A stretch of DNA of 64,000 nucleotides. Source: Cephalopachus bancanus (Eukaryota; Chordata; Mammalia; Primates; Tarsiidae). Position 1 is the first letter of the stretch, and each line of letters begins with the position of its first letter. The stretch is taken from assembly GCA_027257055.1 (NCBI GenBank), contig JAPVLO010000232.1, forward strand, positions 5,456,001 to 5,520,000, written 5' to 3'. Below, in pieces: positions 25,849 through 62,067 of the stretch. The notes beneath the pieces were generated by a model. It worked only from the letters and a program-made list of their open reading frames with translations. It searched no databases and had not been told where the DNA came from. Made by a program: the position numbers and the translations under genes.

Positions 25849-27059
25849 GTAGAAAGAGCGGGTGAAAAAGAGACCCAAACACAAAAAGAGAGACAGAGAG
25901 TAACAGAGACACAGATGTTTTGGGGATGATCGCCCCATCCAGCATGGAAGGGTAGGAAGGAGAAGGTGTCAGGGCCTATGAACCCTGGCGGCTGGACCTA
26001 TGAACCCTGATGTGGGTCTCCATCTTAACTGGTGTGCTCAGGGGTGTGCCTTGGTCTTCTCTGTCCTCTTGGAGCAGTGAACTCCAAGCTTTTCAGAGCC
26101 ATCAAGGTCCTAGGAGCAAAGCCAGGAAACTTGGCCCTTGGTATGGTGTTCTTGGCCTCAAGACTCCAGTGTCCAGAAAGTTCACAGGACCAGCATCCAG
26201 GTGCCCAGGGATGGTTTTCTTTTTGCCAGATCTCCGCGCAGAAAAGGTCTGTCTTCCACTGGGCAACATCCCCTGTGTGGTGGAGAAGCAACTTGCCAGT
26301 TGATGCGTGGAGGTTGTGTGGTTTCCCGGCTGGCAGGCGTGAACCATCTGTGCCCAGCTACATTTCTCACTTGTCACAGGAGGAAGTCCCTAAACCTTAG
26401 CCTGACATAGAAGATATATTTTGGGTTGTGGATTATTTCATATAACCCATAAATATACTTCAGTATATTTTTAAGTTTATTGATTGATACAGGGGGAAGA
26501 ATTCTGACTAGTGTTAGATTGTTATATTTTATTAAATTTTTATTTTGGGAGAGAGTGTCTTGCCTCTTCTTTCGAATGGTTTCTCCTCCTCAAGTCCCTT
26601 GAAAAAAGATCTGTTGGAAAGGGTGCTGGTCAGTGGGGTCTTAGATGAAGATGCGGTGGGGATCTAGGTCTTCGGTACTCAATCTTATGTTGATACTCAA
26701 GGAAAAGGTCCTCTCTCTTACCCATTCAGTTGCAGGGTGCACGTTGTTGTGTTGAATCTTCCTCTTAAAAGCGTCTCAGCTGAGTGTGCCTCATTCCTAT
26801 TGGCTAAAGAGTTTCTTCCCTCCTGCCACTCATCTGTGGCTCATTAAAGAATATTTCAGGTTGTGATTGCTATTGGGACCTAGATACAGATAAGGGGAGA
26901 CTTCTCATGGTCCAGTCTAGTGTTTAAAAAAGTAGAATAACAAAGTAAGAGGGAACAAAGACTGGAATTCAGGCAGCTCATCCTCTTCTAAATTCTGACC
27001 CAATTCCCACCCGGAAGTATTTAAGACCCTGCCCAGATTTCAAGGTGCAGAATTCAACA
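25847..27059. other. Intergenic sequence, nothing identified
   Basis: I see no gene. The left part contains a short duplicated phrase (CTATGAACCCTG at about 25977 and 25999). The middle (about 26420-26560) is AT-rich. The rest resembles old interspersed repeat or LTR sequence, but I could not assign a family. Confidence 0.4.
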
Positions 27060-27575
27060 GACCATAGTGGGGGGAGCAAAAAACCCCAGAATTTATTTAT
27101 TAAAAATGGATATTTATTTTTACATGTTTGAACATCAGTCACCTTCAAAGTACTCTTCCTTTGAGGAAATACACCTATCGAGACACTTTTTCCACTACTC
27201 AAAACAGTTTTTGAACTCATCAATTTTGATGCCTTTTAGTGTTTCTGCCATTTAATGTTTCACCTCTTCCATGTCAGCAAAACATTTCTTTTTGAGGACT
27301 TTTTTTCATCCAGATAAACCAAAAACAGTTGCTCAGGGCGAGATTGGGTGAATAGGGAGGGTGGGGCATTAGGGGTCATGCCGTTTTTGGTCAAAAACTG
27401 CAGATACTCAGCATGGTGTGGGCAGGTGCCTTGTTATGGTGGAAGACCCAGTCACCTGTTTGCCACAAACTCAAGATGTTACTTCTGCAAATTGTGATGC
27501 AACCTCCTCAAAACTTCTAGATAAAAAATTTGATTTGACCGTTTGATGTGGAGGAACAAATTCCAAGTGTACTAC
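27060..27575 (-). mobile_element. Mariner-type DNA transposon, 3' fragment, inactive
   Basis: Translating the minus strand gives a broken transposase C-terminus of the Tc1/mariner family. DWVFHHNKAPAHT (around 27440-27480) matches the family motif containing HHDNAPAH. HPPYSPNLALSNCF (around 27340-27380) matches HPPYSPDLAPSDYF. Both aspartates expected at the catalytic DDD positions in these motifs read as asparagine or are displaced, and stops and frameshifts are numerous. The N-terminal half (helix-turn-helix domain and first catalytic Asp) is absent. An ACGAGGGG motif near 27574 may be a remnant of a terminal inverted repeat. It sits in intergenic repeat-rich DNA and is a fossil. Confidence 0.72.
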
Positions 27576-27655
27576 GAGGGGCCCCACCTGCCAAAAGATA
27601 ATTCCCGGCTGTTTGGGGTCCCTCAGCTATTCTAAATGTAATCATAACTCTGTAT

Positions 27656-28590
27656 AATTATGTGTATGTATGTATTCATTTCAAGTAAGGTCTTTTTCCT
27701 AGGCCCTGTGAGACATTTGCTTCAGAAAGAAGCCTGGCCAGTCTTGTTATTTCAGAGAAAAGTTTAAAAGCATGATAGTTTAGAGACACACATTTACCCT
27801 TGTTTAGTGGGGAGATTCAGCATAGGTGGAGAGAACAATTATACTCGCAACATTTCTGAAACCTTGAGCTCCTCATCTAAAAGAGAGCGGCGAAAGTTGC
27901 CTGGCCCTTAAGAACACAACAGATGCAAGAGCCTTGAGAGCAGGGAATGTCACATGATACTTCAGCTGTATTCCGTGGGTTTTGTACTTTCCTCAACCTT
28001 CAGAAATGATGGAAACTAGCCTTCTTCTATGACCCTATGCTTCTGGGCTTAGCCTTGAGATGCAAAGCAGAACCAGTGAGCTGCCACACCAGGGGACAAA
28101 AGGCCACACGCCCAACTGAGAGCCTGCGGGCTCTGTTTCTCTCTTCTTGCTGAGGGAGGCTTGAGCATTAAACCGCCACTCTGGTGAAGAGATTCTGACC
28201 AGACACAGGAAGCTGATAGACTCATTGCTTCCACCTGCTCTGGCATGGTAAAAAGTAGAATGACCTCTGACCTAGTTTTCTCACTGGCCTTTCTTTTGGA
28301 ATCCTCTCAGGTATGTCAAACCCCACACCATTTCTCCTGCTACTTCTATCTGTGAAAGAGTCTTCATGGCCTGGTATTCAAGGGCTTTACATTGAGGGAT
28401 TCCTTAAGCCAACACTATAGGGTTCTGCAAATCCTGCTGAACCGAACATAACTGGCTCACAAAGGTGTGTGTAGCCTTCCACACAGTCACTGGCCTGAGC
28501 AGCAATAGCTGGTTAGACCTCAAAGCATACTGATCCAGACCTGGGTATTTCTTCCCCCAGCACCATCTTCCTCTCAAAAAACACTCTCAA
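27656..28590 (+). repeat. Tandem duplication of about 1 kb, copy A
   Basis: This copy aligns with 28612-29690. Shared blocks in the same order include CAAGTAAGGTCTTTTTCCTA (27684; copy B lacks one T and has an AT for AG), GAGAAAAGTTTAAAAGCATG, CTTCTATGACCCTATGCTTC, TTAGCCTTGAGATGCAAAGC, TAGACTCATTGC and CACTGGCCTG. Divergence is substantial, so the duplication is old. Copy A retains about 250 bp (27780-28000) that copy B lacks, where an L1 fragment sits instead. I did not recognise the underlying sequence; it could be an LTR or unique DNA. Confidence 0.75.
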
Positions 28591-28611
28591 TATTCATATG
28601 CTACATATAAA

Positions 28612-29690
28612 AAAAATATGAAGGTATATCTATTTATGTTCATGATTACGGATATGTATGAATTCAAGTAATGTCTTTTCCTAGGCCTTGTCAGTGTCAT
28701 TCATTCCAGAATACGGCCTTGACTGTGTTGCTATATCAGAGAAGTTTAAAAGCATGAAAAAAATTTTTTAAATTTATTATTATAAAAATGTGGGGTACAA
28801 TTCAGGGTTAGGTAAACAAACACTGATTATGCAGGTACCCTTGTTGATGAGGTATGCCCCTCCCTCCCCTAGCAGTTTCCCTCAACTGCCAATCCTGCCA
28901 CCCCTCCCCGACAGTTTCCCACTACTGCCAAATGCTTTCTTATAGTATTACAATTGTTCAAGTTCCACTTATGAGTGAGAACATACAGTACTCTGTTCTT
29001 TGCTTCTGTGATAGATCACTGAGTATGATCGACTCCAAATCCATTCAGGTTCTTTGAGCTTTCCATTTTCCTCAGTCTTTAGAAATAACAGATGTAGGTC
29101 TTCTTCTGTGACCCTATGCTTCTTGCCTTAGCCTTGAGATGCAAAGCCTAGCCAGCAAGCTGCCATACGCAAACAAAAAAAGGACATACACCCAGCTGAG
29201 TCCCTCAGAGTTCTCCTTTCTCTTCTGGCTGAGGGGGGATCTGAGCATTAAACCTCAGCCCTGTTGGGCTGGCCCTAAACCTACACTAGGCTCCATGAAG
29301 CCAATAGACTCATTGCCTCCACCTGTGCTGGAAAGTCGTAACAAGGAAATGACATTTGACCTAGTCTCCTCACTGGACCTCTTTCTTTTGAAGTCCCTCA
29401 AGTCTGACAAACTCCATACCATTTGTCGTTCTTCTACCTTGAAAAAGTCTTTACAACCTGGCATTCAAGGCTTTCAATTTCAGAAGTTCCCTAAGCCAAC
29501 CCAGTGGGGACTGGAAAATACAAACGGGCTTTCACAGAGATGGCTTTCACCAGGGTGTGCAGCCTTCTGCACAAAAGGTCACTGGCCTGGGCAACAACAG
29601 TTACTCTTAGCATCCAAAGCACCATGACCCAGGCCTGGCTATATTTTCCTCCAGGACTATCTTCTTCTCAAAAACACGTCGTGTTCATGT
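28612..29690 (+). repeat. Tandem duplication of about 1 kb, copy B (interrupted by L1)
   Basis: This is the second copy of the block at 27656-28590. The left part (28612-28757) ends in GAGAAGTTTAAAAGCATGAA, then an L1 fragment occupies about 28758-29055. Homology resumes at about 29062 (CCTCAGTCTTTAGAAAT) and continues to about 29690. No conserved open frame is shared by the two copies, which argues against a protein-coding role. Confidence 0.75.
28758..29055 (-). mobile_element. L1 3'-end fragment
   Basis: A T-rich start is followed by GTGGGGTACAATTCAGGGTT and later TTTCCCACTACTGCCAA and TGAGTGAGAACATACAG. This is the minus-strand 3' portion of an L1. The same 3' UTR signature recurs at 33697-33765 (plus) and 62068 onward (minus). 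The fragment interrupts copy B of the local duplication. Confidence 0.75.
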
Positions 29691-29783
29691 TACACAGGGC
29701 AAGAGTGAGAGCGAGAGTCATACTTTTCGTTACCACCATTCTTGGTCTCTCTGCTGTCACTGCTTCTGGTATTTTTGCTTTCC

Positions 29784-30090
29784 TACTCCTAGCCGCCTCA
29801 TCTGTCCCCTCCCAGTCCCCTTGCTGTCATGGCTCCTGGCCATCTTGCCTATCCAGCTCCTGTTTTTTGTTTGTTTTTAGATTAGGAAGAATATTGTATT
29901 TAGAAAGTAGATCAGAGAAAAAGAGTGGATCCACCTCTACAGATTGAATAGGGGACCAGACATTTAAGGAGCGTTTGGCCCGGCTCCTGGTTTAATTGCA
30001 GCCCCTACTCCTAGACTCCTTGCTTTTTCTGCCCCAGTATCCTTGCTGTCGTGGAGATCCTGTTCTCCTTGCCATCGCTTCTCCTGGTTG
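29784..30090 (+). repeat. Short direct repeat flanking the first SINE-like insertion
   Basis: CTACTCCTAG followed by CCTTGCTGTCATGG and CTTGCC (29784-29850) is repeated as CTACTCCTAG, CCTTGCTGTCGTGG and CTTGCC at about 30003-30085. The two diverged copies are offset by about 219 bp. The SINE-like element at 29861-29980 lies between them. Confidence 0.6.
29861..29980 (-). mobile_element. Unrecognised SINE-like retroposon, copy 1
   Basis: On the minus strand this reads GGGGACC-complement sequence, then AATCTG, then CACTCTTTTTCTCTGATCTA, then CTTTCTAAATA, then CCTAATCT. It ends in an A-rich tail, seen on the plus strand as TTTTTTGTTTGTTTTT at 29862-29878. The flanks AGCTCCTG (left, 29855-29862) and GGCTCCTG (right, 29982-29989) may be a target-site duplication. 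It is homologous to 30180-30282 in the opposite orientation. I do not recognise the source sequence. Confidence 0.55.
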
Positions 30091-30106
30091 CATAGAACAT
30101 GAGTAC

Positions 30107-31060
30107 CTCGCATTGCCTGCTGTTGTGAGTGTGGCAGATGTGAACCGAGAGCACAGATGCCTCACCAACATCTGTTCTGGTCCCCTCTTCAATCTGGAGT
30201 GGTGAATCCACTCTTTTTCTCTGATCTACTTTCTAAATAGATCAGATTATTTTATCCTAATCTAACAAACAAAAAACCAAACAACATCTGTTCTGTTGCT
30301 GTGAGAAGGGTGTGGAGAGGGGACATGGGCACCTCACCAAACCCTGCTGTTATCAGTAGGTAGGTGTGGATGAAGGGCACGAGCACTTCACCAATGCCTG
30401 CTGTTGTGAACATGGCAGGTGTGAATGAGGAGGGCACAGACACCTCAACATCACCTGCTGTTTTGAGTGGGTGTGTGTGAACAGAGAGCACGGATGCCTC
30501 ACCATTGCCTGCTGTTGAGTATGGCAGATATAGCTGAGGAGGGCACCGGTGCCTAACTGTGGCCTGCTATTGTGAGCACAGCAGGTATAGACAAGGAGGG
30601 CATGGGTGCCTCACCATCACCCACTGTTGTGAGGAAGCGTGAACGGAAAGCACAGGCCCCTCACCATCACCTGCTGCTGTGAGTGGGTGGGTGTAGACAA
30701 GGAAGGCATGGGCACCTCACCATCGCCAACTGCTGTGAGTAAGCAGGTATAGATGAGGAGGCTACAGGTGACCCCCCAGTCTGCTGCTGTGAGTAGAGGG
30801 CACGGGCACCTCAACATTATCTACTGTGAGTGGGTGGGTGTAGACAAAAAGAGCACAGGTGACTCACCATGACCTACTGTGAGTTATGGTGTATAGACAA
30901 AGAGGGCACAGGCGCCTCACTATTGCCTGCTGTTGTGAGGAAGTGTAGATGGAGGGCTTGGGCACCACACCCTCGCCTGCTGTTGTGACTCAATGGTGTA
31001 GACAAGGAGGGCACGGATAGCTCACCATGGTGATATCAGGTGGGTATGGTGTAGTTGTTC
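30107..31060 (+). repeat. VNTR with 37-58-bp units
   Basis: About 15 degenerate units follow the pattern TCACCATYRCCTGCTGTTGT then GAG, a G/T-rich stretch, TAGACAAGGAGGGCACRGGY and RCC. Unit starts include 30162, 30336, 30389, 30447, 30501, 30612, 30660 and 30716. Unit length varies from about 37 to 58 bp, most being 50-57, so no frame is maintained. The array is split by the SINE-like insertion at 30180-30282. Confidence 0.85.
30180..30282 (+). mobile_element. Unrecognised SINE-like retroposon, copy 2, with target-site duplication
   Basis: About 85 bp are the reverse complement of 29879-29957, including CACTCTTTTTCTCTGATCTA and CTTTCTAAATA. An A-rich tail (AACAAACAAAAAACCAAAC) follows. The element is flanked by exact 13-bp direct repeats AACATCTGTTCTG at 30167-30179 and 30283-30295. 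An A-rich 3' end plus a target-site duplication of this size is the hallmark of L1-mediated retroposition. It interrupts the first unit of the VNTR at 30107-31060, so it is younger than that array. Confidence 0.65.
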
Positions 31061-31117
31061 CATGTGTCTCTGATTTTGCCACCAAGAGAAATTTCCAAAA
31101 TATAGTTAAGACAGAAT

Positions 31118-31412
31118 TTATTTACTTATTTTGAGTCAGCGTCTCACTTTGTTGCCCAGACTGGAGTGCAGTGGCACAATCACTGCCACCACAGCCTCGA
31201 CCTGCCAAGCTCAGGTGATCTTTCCACCTCAGCCTTCCAAGTAACCAGAACTACAGGTGTGCACCACCATACTTGGCTAATTTTTTTATTTGTTGTAGTG
31301 AAGCGGTGTTGCCAAGTTGCCCAGGCTGGACTTGAACTCTGGGTTCAGGAAGTCTTCCCGCCTCTGCCTGCCAAAGTGCTGGGATTACAGGCATAAGACA
31401 CTGGGCCCAGCC
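31118..31412 (-). mobile_element. Alu SINE
   Basis: The T-rich tail is followed by GTCTCACTTTGTTGCCCAGA and CTGGAGTGCAGTGG. The left-arm end GTGCTGGGATTACAGGCAT is present, and the element ends in GGGCCCAGCC. This is a dimeric 7SL-derived Alu on the minus strand, moderately diverged. Confidence 0.9.
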
Positions 31413-32059
31413 AGAATTATAACCAAAAAAAAACACGCTCAAGAAAAAGTGTGGGTGCTTACGAGAGGGCAGGTGCTTGTCTTTGACAAGAAGCTTTATA
31501 TACTTTTAAAACAATGATTAAGCAAACCAAGAGCTAAGAGGTAGGACTGTCGGTGTCTGGTCACAAGTTTTGAAGACCATCTCTCAACCTTTAAGGTCAC
31601 GAGGACCTTCTAAATGGTGGAAGTTACTAGATTTGGGCTTTTCTTAGAACATCACGTGTGTTCTGAGTGATTCCCTATTGTTTCTGTGATTTGCTGCACT
31701 GATAGTTCCCCAGTCCAACCTGCAAGACGGTCAGGTCTGAGACGCCTGGTTAGTGGGGTGAAGGTCTTCTTACAATATGAGAAACACGGAGTGCTTAACC
31801 GCCCTGTTTCTTGGTTATCTAAATTAGACTTACCTAACTACATCTAATCTATGAGCTACGCCAACTATGCCAGCCTCGATGGCCAGCTGTTGTGAGCTAG
31901 AGGGTGCAGACGAAGAAGGCACTGGATGACCCCCCTTCGAGAAGGGCTTTTCTGGAGGTCTGTGCGGCTGCTCAGAACCATCAGCACTTACACGCCCTCC
32001 AGGCCAACCTGAGCGCGCTAGTAAACTGACGAGCTTTAACTCGACTGCCTCTTTGGGGT
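31413..32059. other. Upstream flank of TUBGCP5, no gene identified
   Basis: This is unique-looking sequence between the last upstream Alu and the CpG-rich promoter. CpG density rises from about 31930. Open frames on the minus strand through the CpG-rich region lack homology I recognise. Confidence 0.4.
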
Positions 32060-32150
32060 CTGTCCCAGTGAATGTCGGCAACCAGACACACATCCGGGCC
32101 GCATGCAGTCTAGGAACAGCGTTCAGCTCCAACAGCGACGCAGCACAAAC

Positions 32151-32160
32151 TCTCGCGAGA
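32151..32160 (+). promoter_or_regulatory. CGCG element 1 (TCTCGCGAGA)
   Basis: A perfect palindrome TCTCGCGAGA. This motif is known from human CpG-island promoters and is bound by BANP when unmethylated. It lies 147 bp upstream of the ATG. Confidence 0.8.
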
Positions 32161-32192
32161 ACAACCGCCACCTCGCGGTGGCGCGGAATCGC

Positions 32193-32199
32193 TGACGTA
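32193..32199 (+). promoter_or_regulatory. CRE-like half site (TGACGTA)
   Basis: TGACGTA lies between CGCG elements 1 and 2. It is one base short of the full palindromic CRE, TGACGTCA. Binding by CREB/ATF factors is plausible but only inferred. Confidence 0.45.
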
Positions 32200-32204
32200 T
32201 GAAT

Positions 32205-32214
32205 TCTCGCGAGA
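32205..32214 (+). promoter_or_regulatory. CGCG element 2 (TCTCGCGAGA)
   Basis: A second perfect TCTCGCGAGA, 54 bp after the first and 93 bp upstream of the ATG. The flanks are ATGAAT on the left and ACGACA on the right. Confidence 0.8.
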
Positions 32215-32255
32215 ACGACAGCTGGTTCTGCGGAGCCTCGCGCCGCAACACAAAC

Positions 32256-32265
32256 TGTCGCGAGA
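32256..32265 (+). promoter_or_regulatory. CGCG element 3 (TGTCGCGAGA, one mismatch)
   Basis: A third copy with one mismatch, 42 bp upstream of the ATG. Its left context (CCGCAACACAAAC) closely matches that of element 1 (CGCAGCACAAAC) 105 bp upstream, suggesting a local duplication of the promoter module. Confidence 0.7.
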
Positions 32266-32306
32266 TTGTTCGTCCGCTCGCGCAGGGGTGGCGGGGTTGC
32301 GGAGGT

Positions 32307-59423
<27,117 letters not shown>

Positions 59424-59517
59424 GTAACCTGTCTTTCATGTGTCTCCCTCAGTGTTCGGACTACCACCCCCTGCTCACTCTTGACATCCTGAGATACTTT
59501 GTAGTTTGGAAGTCACC

Positions 59518-59737
59518 ATCCAACCTGGGCAACATAGTGAGACCCTGTCTCTAAATAAAATCAGTGAGCCAGGCATAGTGGCATATTCCTGTAATCCCAG
59601 CTGCGTGGGAGGCTGAGGCTGAGGGTGAGGTGGGAGGATCACTTGAACCTAGGAGTTGGTGGCTACAGTGAACCGTGAGCATGCCATTGTACTCAAGCCT
59701 GGGAGACAGTGAGATCCTGACTCAAGGGGAAAAAAAA
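59518..59737 (+). mobile_element. 5'-truncated Alu just after exon 13
   Basis: CATCCAACCTGGGCAACATA through TCCTGACTCAAGGGGAAAAA. It lies about 95 bp downstream of the exon 13 donor. Confidence 0.8.
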
Positions 59738-60670
59738 GTCATCAAACCCTCTTATTGTAATGCAAATTATTGACATGATTGAGTAATCATGCTGCCCATG
59801 ATTGAAAAGATGATTGTCTTCATTGGAAACTTTTAGCACTATGAAAGGGCAGTGACAATAAGTTCCACATGCATTTTCCTTACTCTTGATTCCTTACCTT
59901 TGGACTGGGCTTTTAAAAAATAATTATCCAGCGTTTCTTTTTTTCTTTTATTATTTTTTAAAATTAACCTAATAATTGTACATGTTTATGGAGTACATAG
60001 TTATGTTCTGATGCATATAATATATAGTGATCAGATCAGTGTAATGAACAGATCCATCTTCCCAAACATTTATCATTTTGTGTTGGGAACATTCAGTATC
60101 CTCCTTTGAAACTATGTAATATATTACTATTAACTGTAGCCATCCTACAATGGTACAGACGACTATAACTTATTCCTTGTAGGTAGCTGTAATTTGGTGT
60201 TCTTTAACCAGTCTCTCCCCATGCCCCTTGTACTTTCCAACCTCTGGTGTCCTCTGTTCTACTTTTTACTTCTATGAGATCAAAAGTTTTTGAGTTTTTA
60301 GCTTCCACATAAGTTCAAACGTGCGAAATTTAACTTCCTGTTTCCGGTTTATTTCTCTTAACTTGTTCACGACCGCTAATGTGAATTTACATCATTCCAA
60401 ATTCTGTTGCTGTTTGCTGCTGACGTGAATTTACCTCATTGTGGAAGACTGTCTTTTTGGGTATACAGTCCAAATAAAAATACAAAGTATGGAGTGCTAG
60501 TCAGAGTGGTATCTGAGGCAAATACTGGATATGTCTGCAACTTTAAGCTGTGTTGTGAAAAAGGTGACAATTTAGAAAAGACCATTTCACTTGTGCTTAA
60601 CGATAGAAGTTTGCAGCAACCAGCCTCAGATTTTTTTTTTATTTTCACCTGCTCTTAATATTAGGCAAGT

Positions 60671-60957
60671 GGCTGGGCTCGGTGGCTCAGCATGTAGTCC
60701 CGCGCCTTTGGGAGGCTGAAGTGAGTGGATTGCCTGAGCCTCGGGTTCGAGACCCGCCTGGGCAGCGAGACCTCATCTCTACAATAAATCAAAAAATCAG
60801 CCAGGCGTGGTAGCGCAGGCCTGTAATTCCGGCTACTCAGAAGGCTGAGGCGGAAGGATCACCGGAGCCCAGCAGGTCGAGGCTGCGGTGGCCAGGAGCG
60901 GCCACTGTACTCCAGTCTGGGCGACAGAGTGAGACTCCAACTCAAAAAAAAAAAAAA
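60671..60957 (+). mobile_element. Alu SINE in L1
   Basis: Variant-type Alu (CTCAGCATGTAGTCCCGCGC to GACTCCAACTC plus an A tail). ATTAGGCAAGTG on the left and ATTAGGAAAGTG on the right indicate a diverged target-site duplication. Confidence 0.92.
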
Positions 60958-61398
60958 TTAGGAAAGTGAAAAATTTGCCATTCACAAGTATATTAATATA
61001 ATTTCCTCTGCTTTCATCAGTATTGCCACAATGACAGAATTTCATTCTTTTTTCATAACTGTAGAGTATTCCACTGTGTGTGTGTGTGTGTGTGTGTGAT
61101 CTTTTTTGTTCATTAGTTTATTATTGGACACCTAGGTTGATTCTGTATCTTGGCTGCTGTGAATAGTGCTGCAATAAACTTTAGGGTACAGCTGTCTCTT
61201 CACTATTCTTCTGATTTCCCTTTTGGATCAATGCCCAGTACTGGGATTGCTGGAACATATGGTAGTTCTGTTTGTAGTGATTTGAGGAGTTCTTTGTGTT
61301 GTCTGTATTAGTTTACATTCCCACCAGTATTGTCTAAGAGTTTCCCTTTCTCTACATACTCACCAGCATTTGTTACTTTTTGCCTGTTTGATAATAGC

Positions 61399-61495
61399 CT
61401 GCCTGCCTGCCTGCCTGCCTGCCTTTCTTCTTCTTCTCCTCCTCCCTCTTCTTCTCCTCCTCCTCTTCCCCCTCCCCCTTTCCCCCTTCCCCTTG
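61399..61495 (+). repeat. (CCTG)n and polypyrimidine tract
   Basis: Seven CCTG-type tetranucleotides (61400-61425) lead into an uninterrupted C/T tract (CTTCTT, CTCCTC, CCCCCTT blocks) to about 61494. It probably grew from the T tail of the adjacent minus-strand Alu. Confidence 0.9.
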
Positions 61496-61738
61496 TCACT
61501 CAGGCTGGAATCCAGTGGCAGGATCATGGTCGCCACAGCCTTGACCTGGTGGGCTCAGGCAATCCTTCCACCTCAGCCTTCCAAGTGGCTGGAACTATAG
61601 GCGCACACCACCACAGCTGTCTAATTCTTTTATTTATTGTAGAGATGAGGTCTTGCCAAGTTGCCCAAGCTGGTCTTGAACCCCGTGCTCAAGCAGTCCT
61701 CTTGCTGGGTTTACAGGTATGAGCCACAGCGCCCATCC
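61491..61738 (-). mobile_element. Alu SINE, minus strand
   Basis: GTCACTCAGGCTGGAATCCA, CCACAGCCTTGACCTGG and GAGCCACAGCGCCCATCC. Right end intact. Confidence 0.88.
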
Positions 61739-62067
61739 AATGATAGCTATTCTAACCGGGGTGAGATGATACCTTATTGTAGTTTTGACTTACATTTCCC
61801 TAATGATTAGTGATGTTGGGCATTTTTTAATATATCTGTTTCTCGTGTCTTTCATTGAAAAAAGTCTTTTCGGATCATTAAATCATTTTTTTTATAATTG
61901 GGATGTTTGATATTAATCTTTTGTCAGATGAATAGTTTTCAAATGTTTTCTCCCACTCCATAGGTTGTCTTTTCACTTTGTTGATTGTTCCCTTTGCTGT
62001 GCAGAAGCTTTTTAGATTGTATATATTCCGGTTGTTTATTTTTGCTTTTGTTGCCTGTACTTTTGTC

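Larger units (their letters stand above)
59935..62065 (-). mobile_element. Older L1, minus strand, interrupted by Alus
   Basis: AATTGTACATGTTTATGGAG, TTGGCTGCTGTGAATAGTGC and TTTTGTCAGATGAATAG are L1 phrases. The blocks are 59935-60665, 60965-61400 and 61740-62065, split by Alus at 60671 and 61491. A (TG)n run lies at 61076-61100. Confidence 0.75.

Noticed and set aside
25422..25945. Minus-strand cysteine/valine-rich frames
   Set aside because: Generated by the (CA)n microsatellites at 25719-25846.
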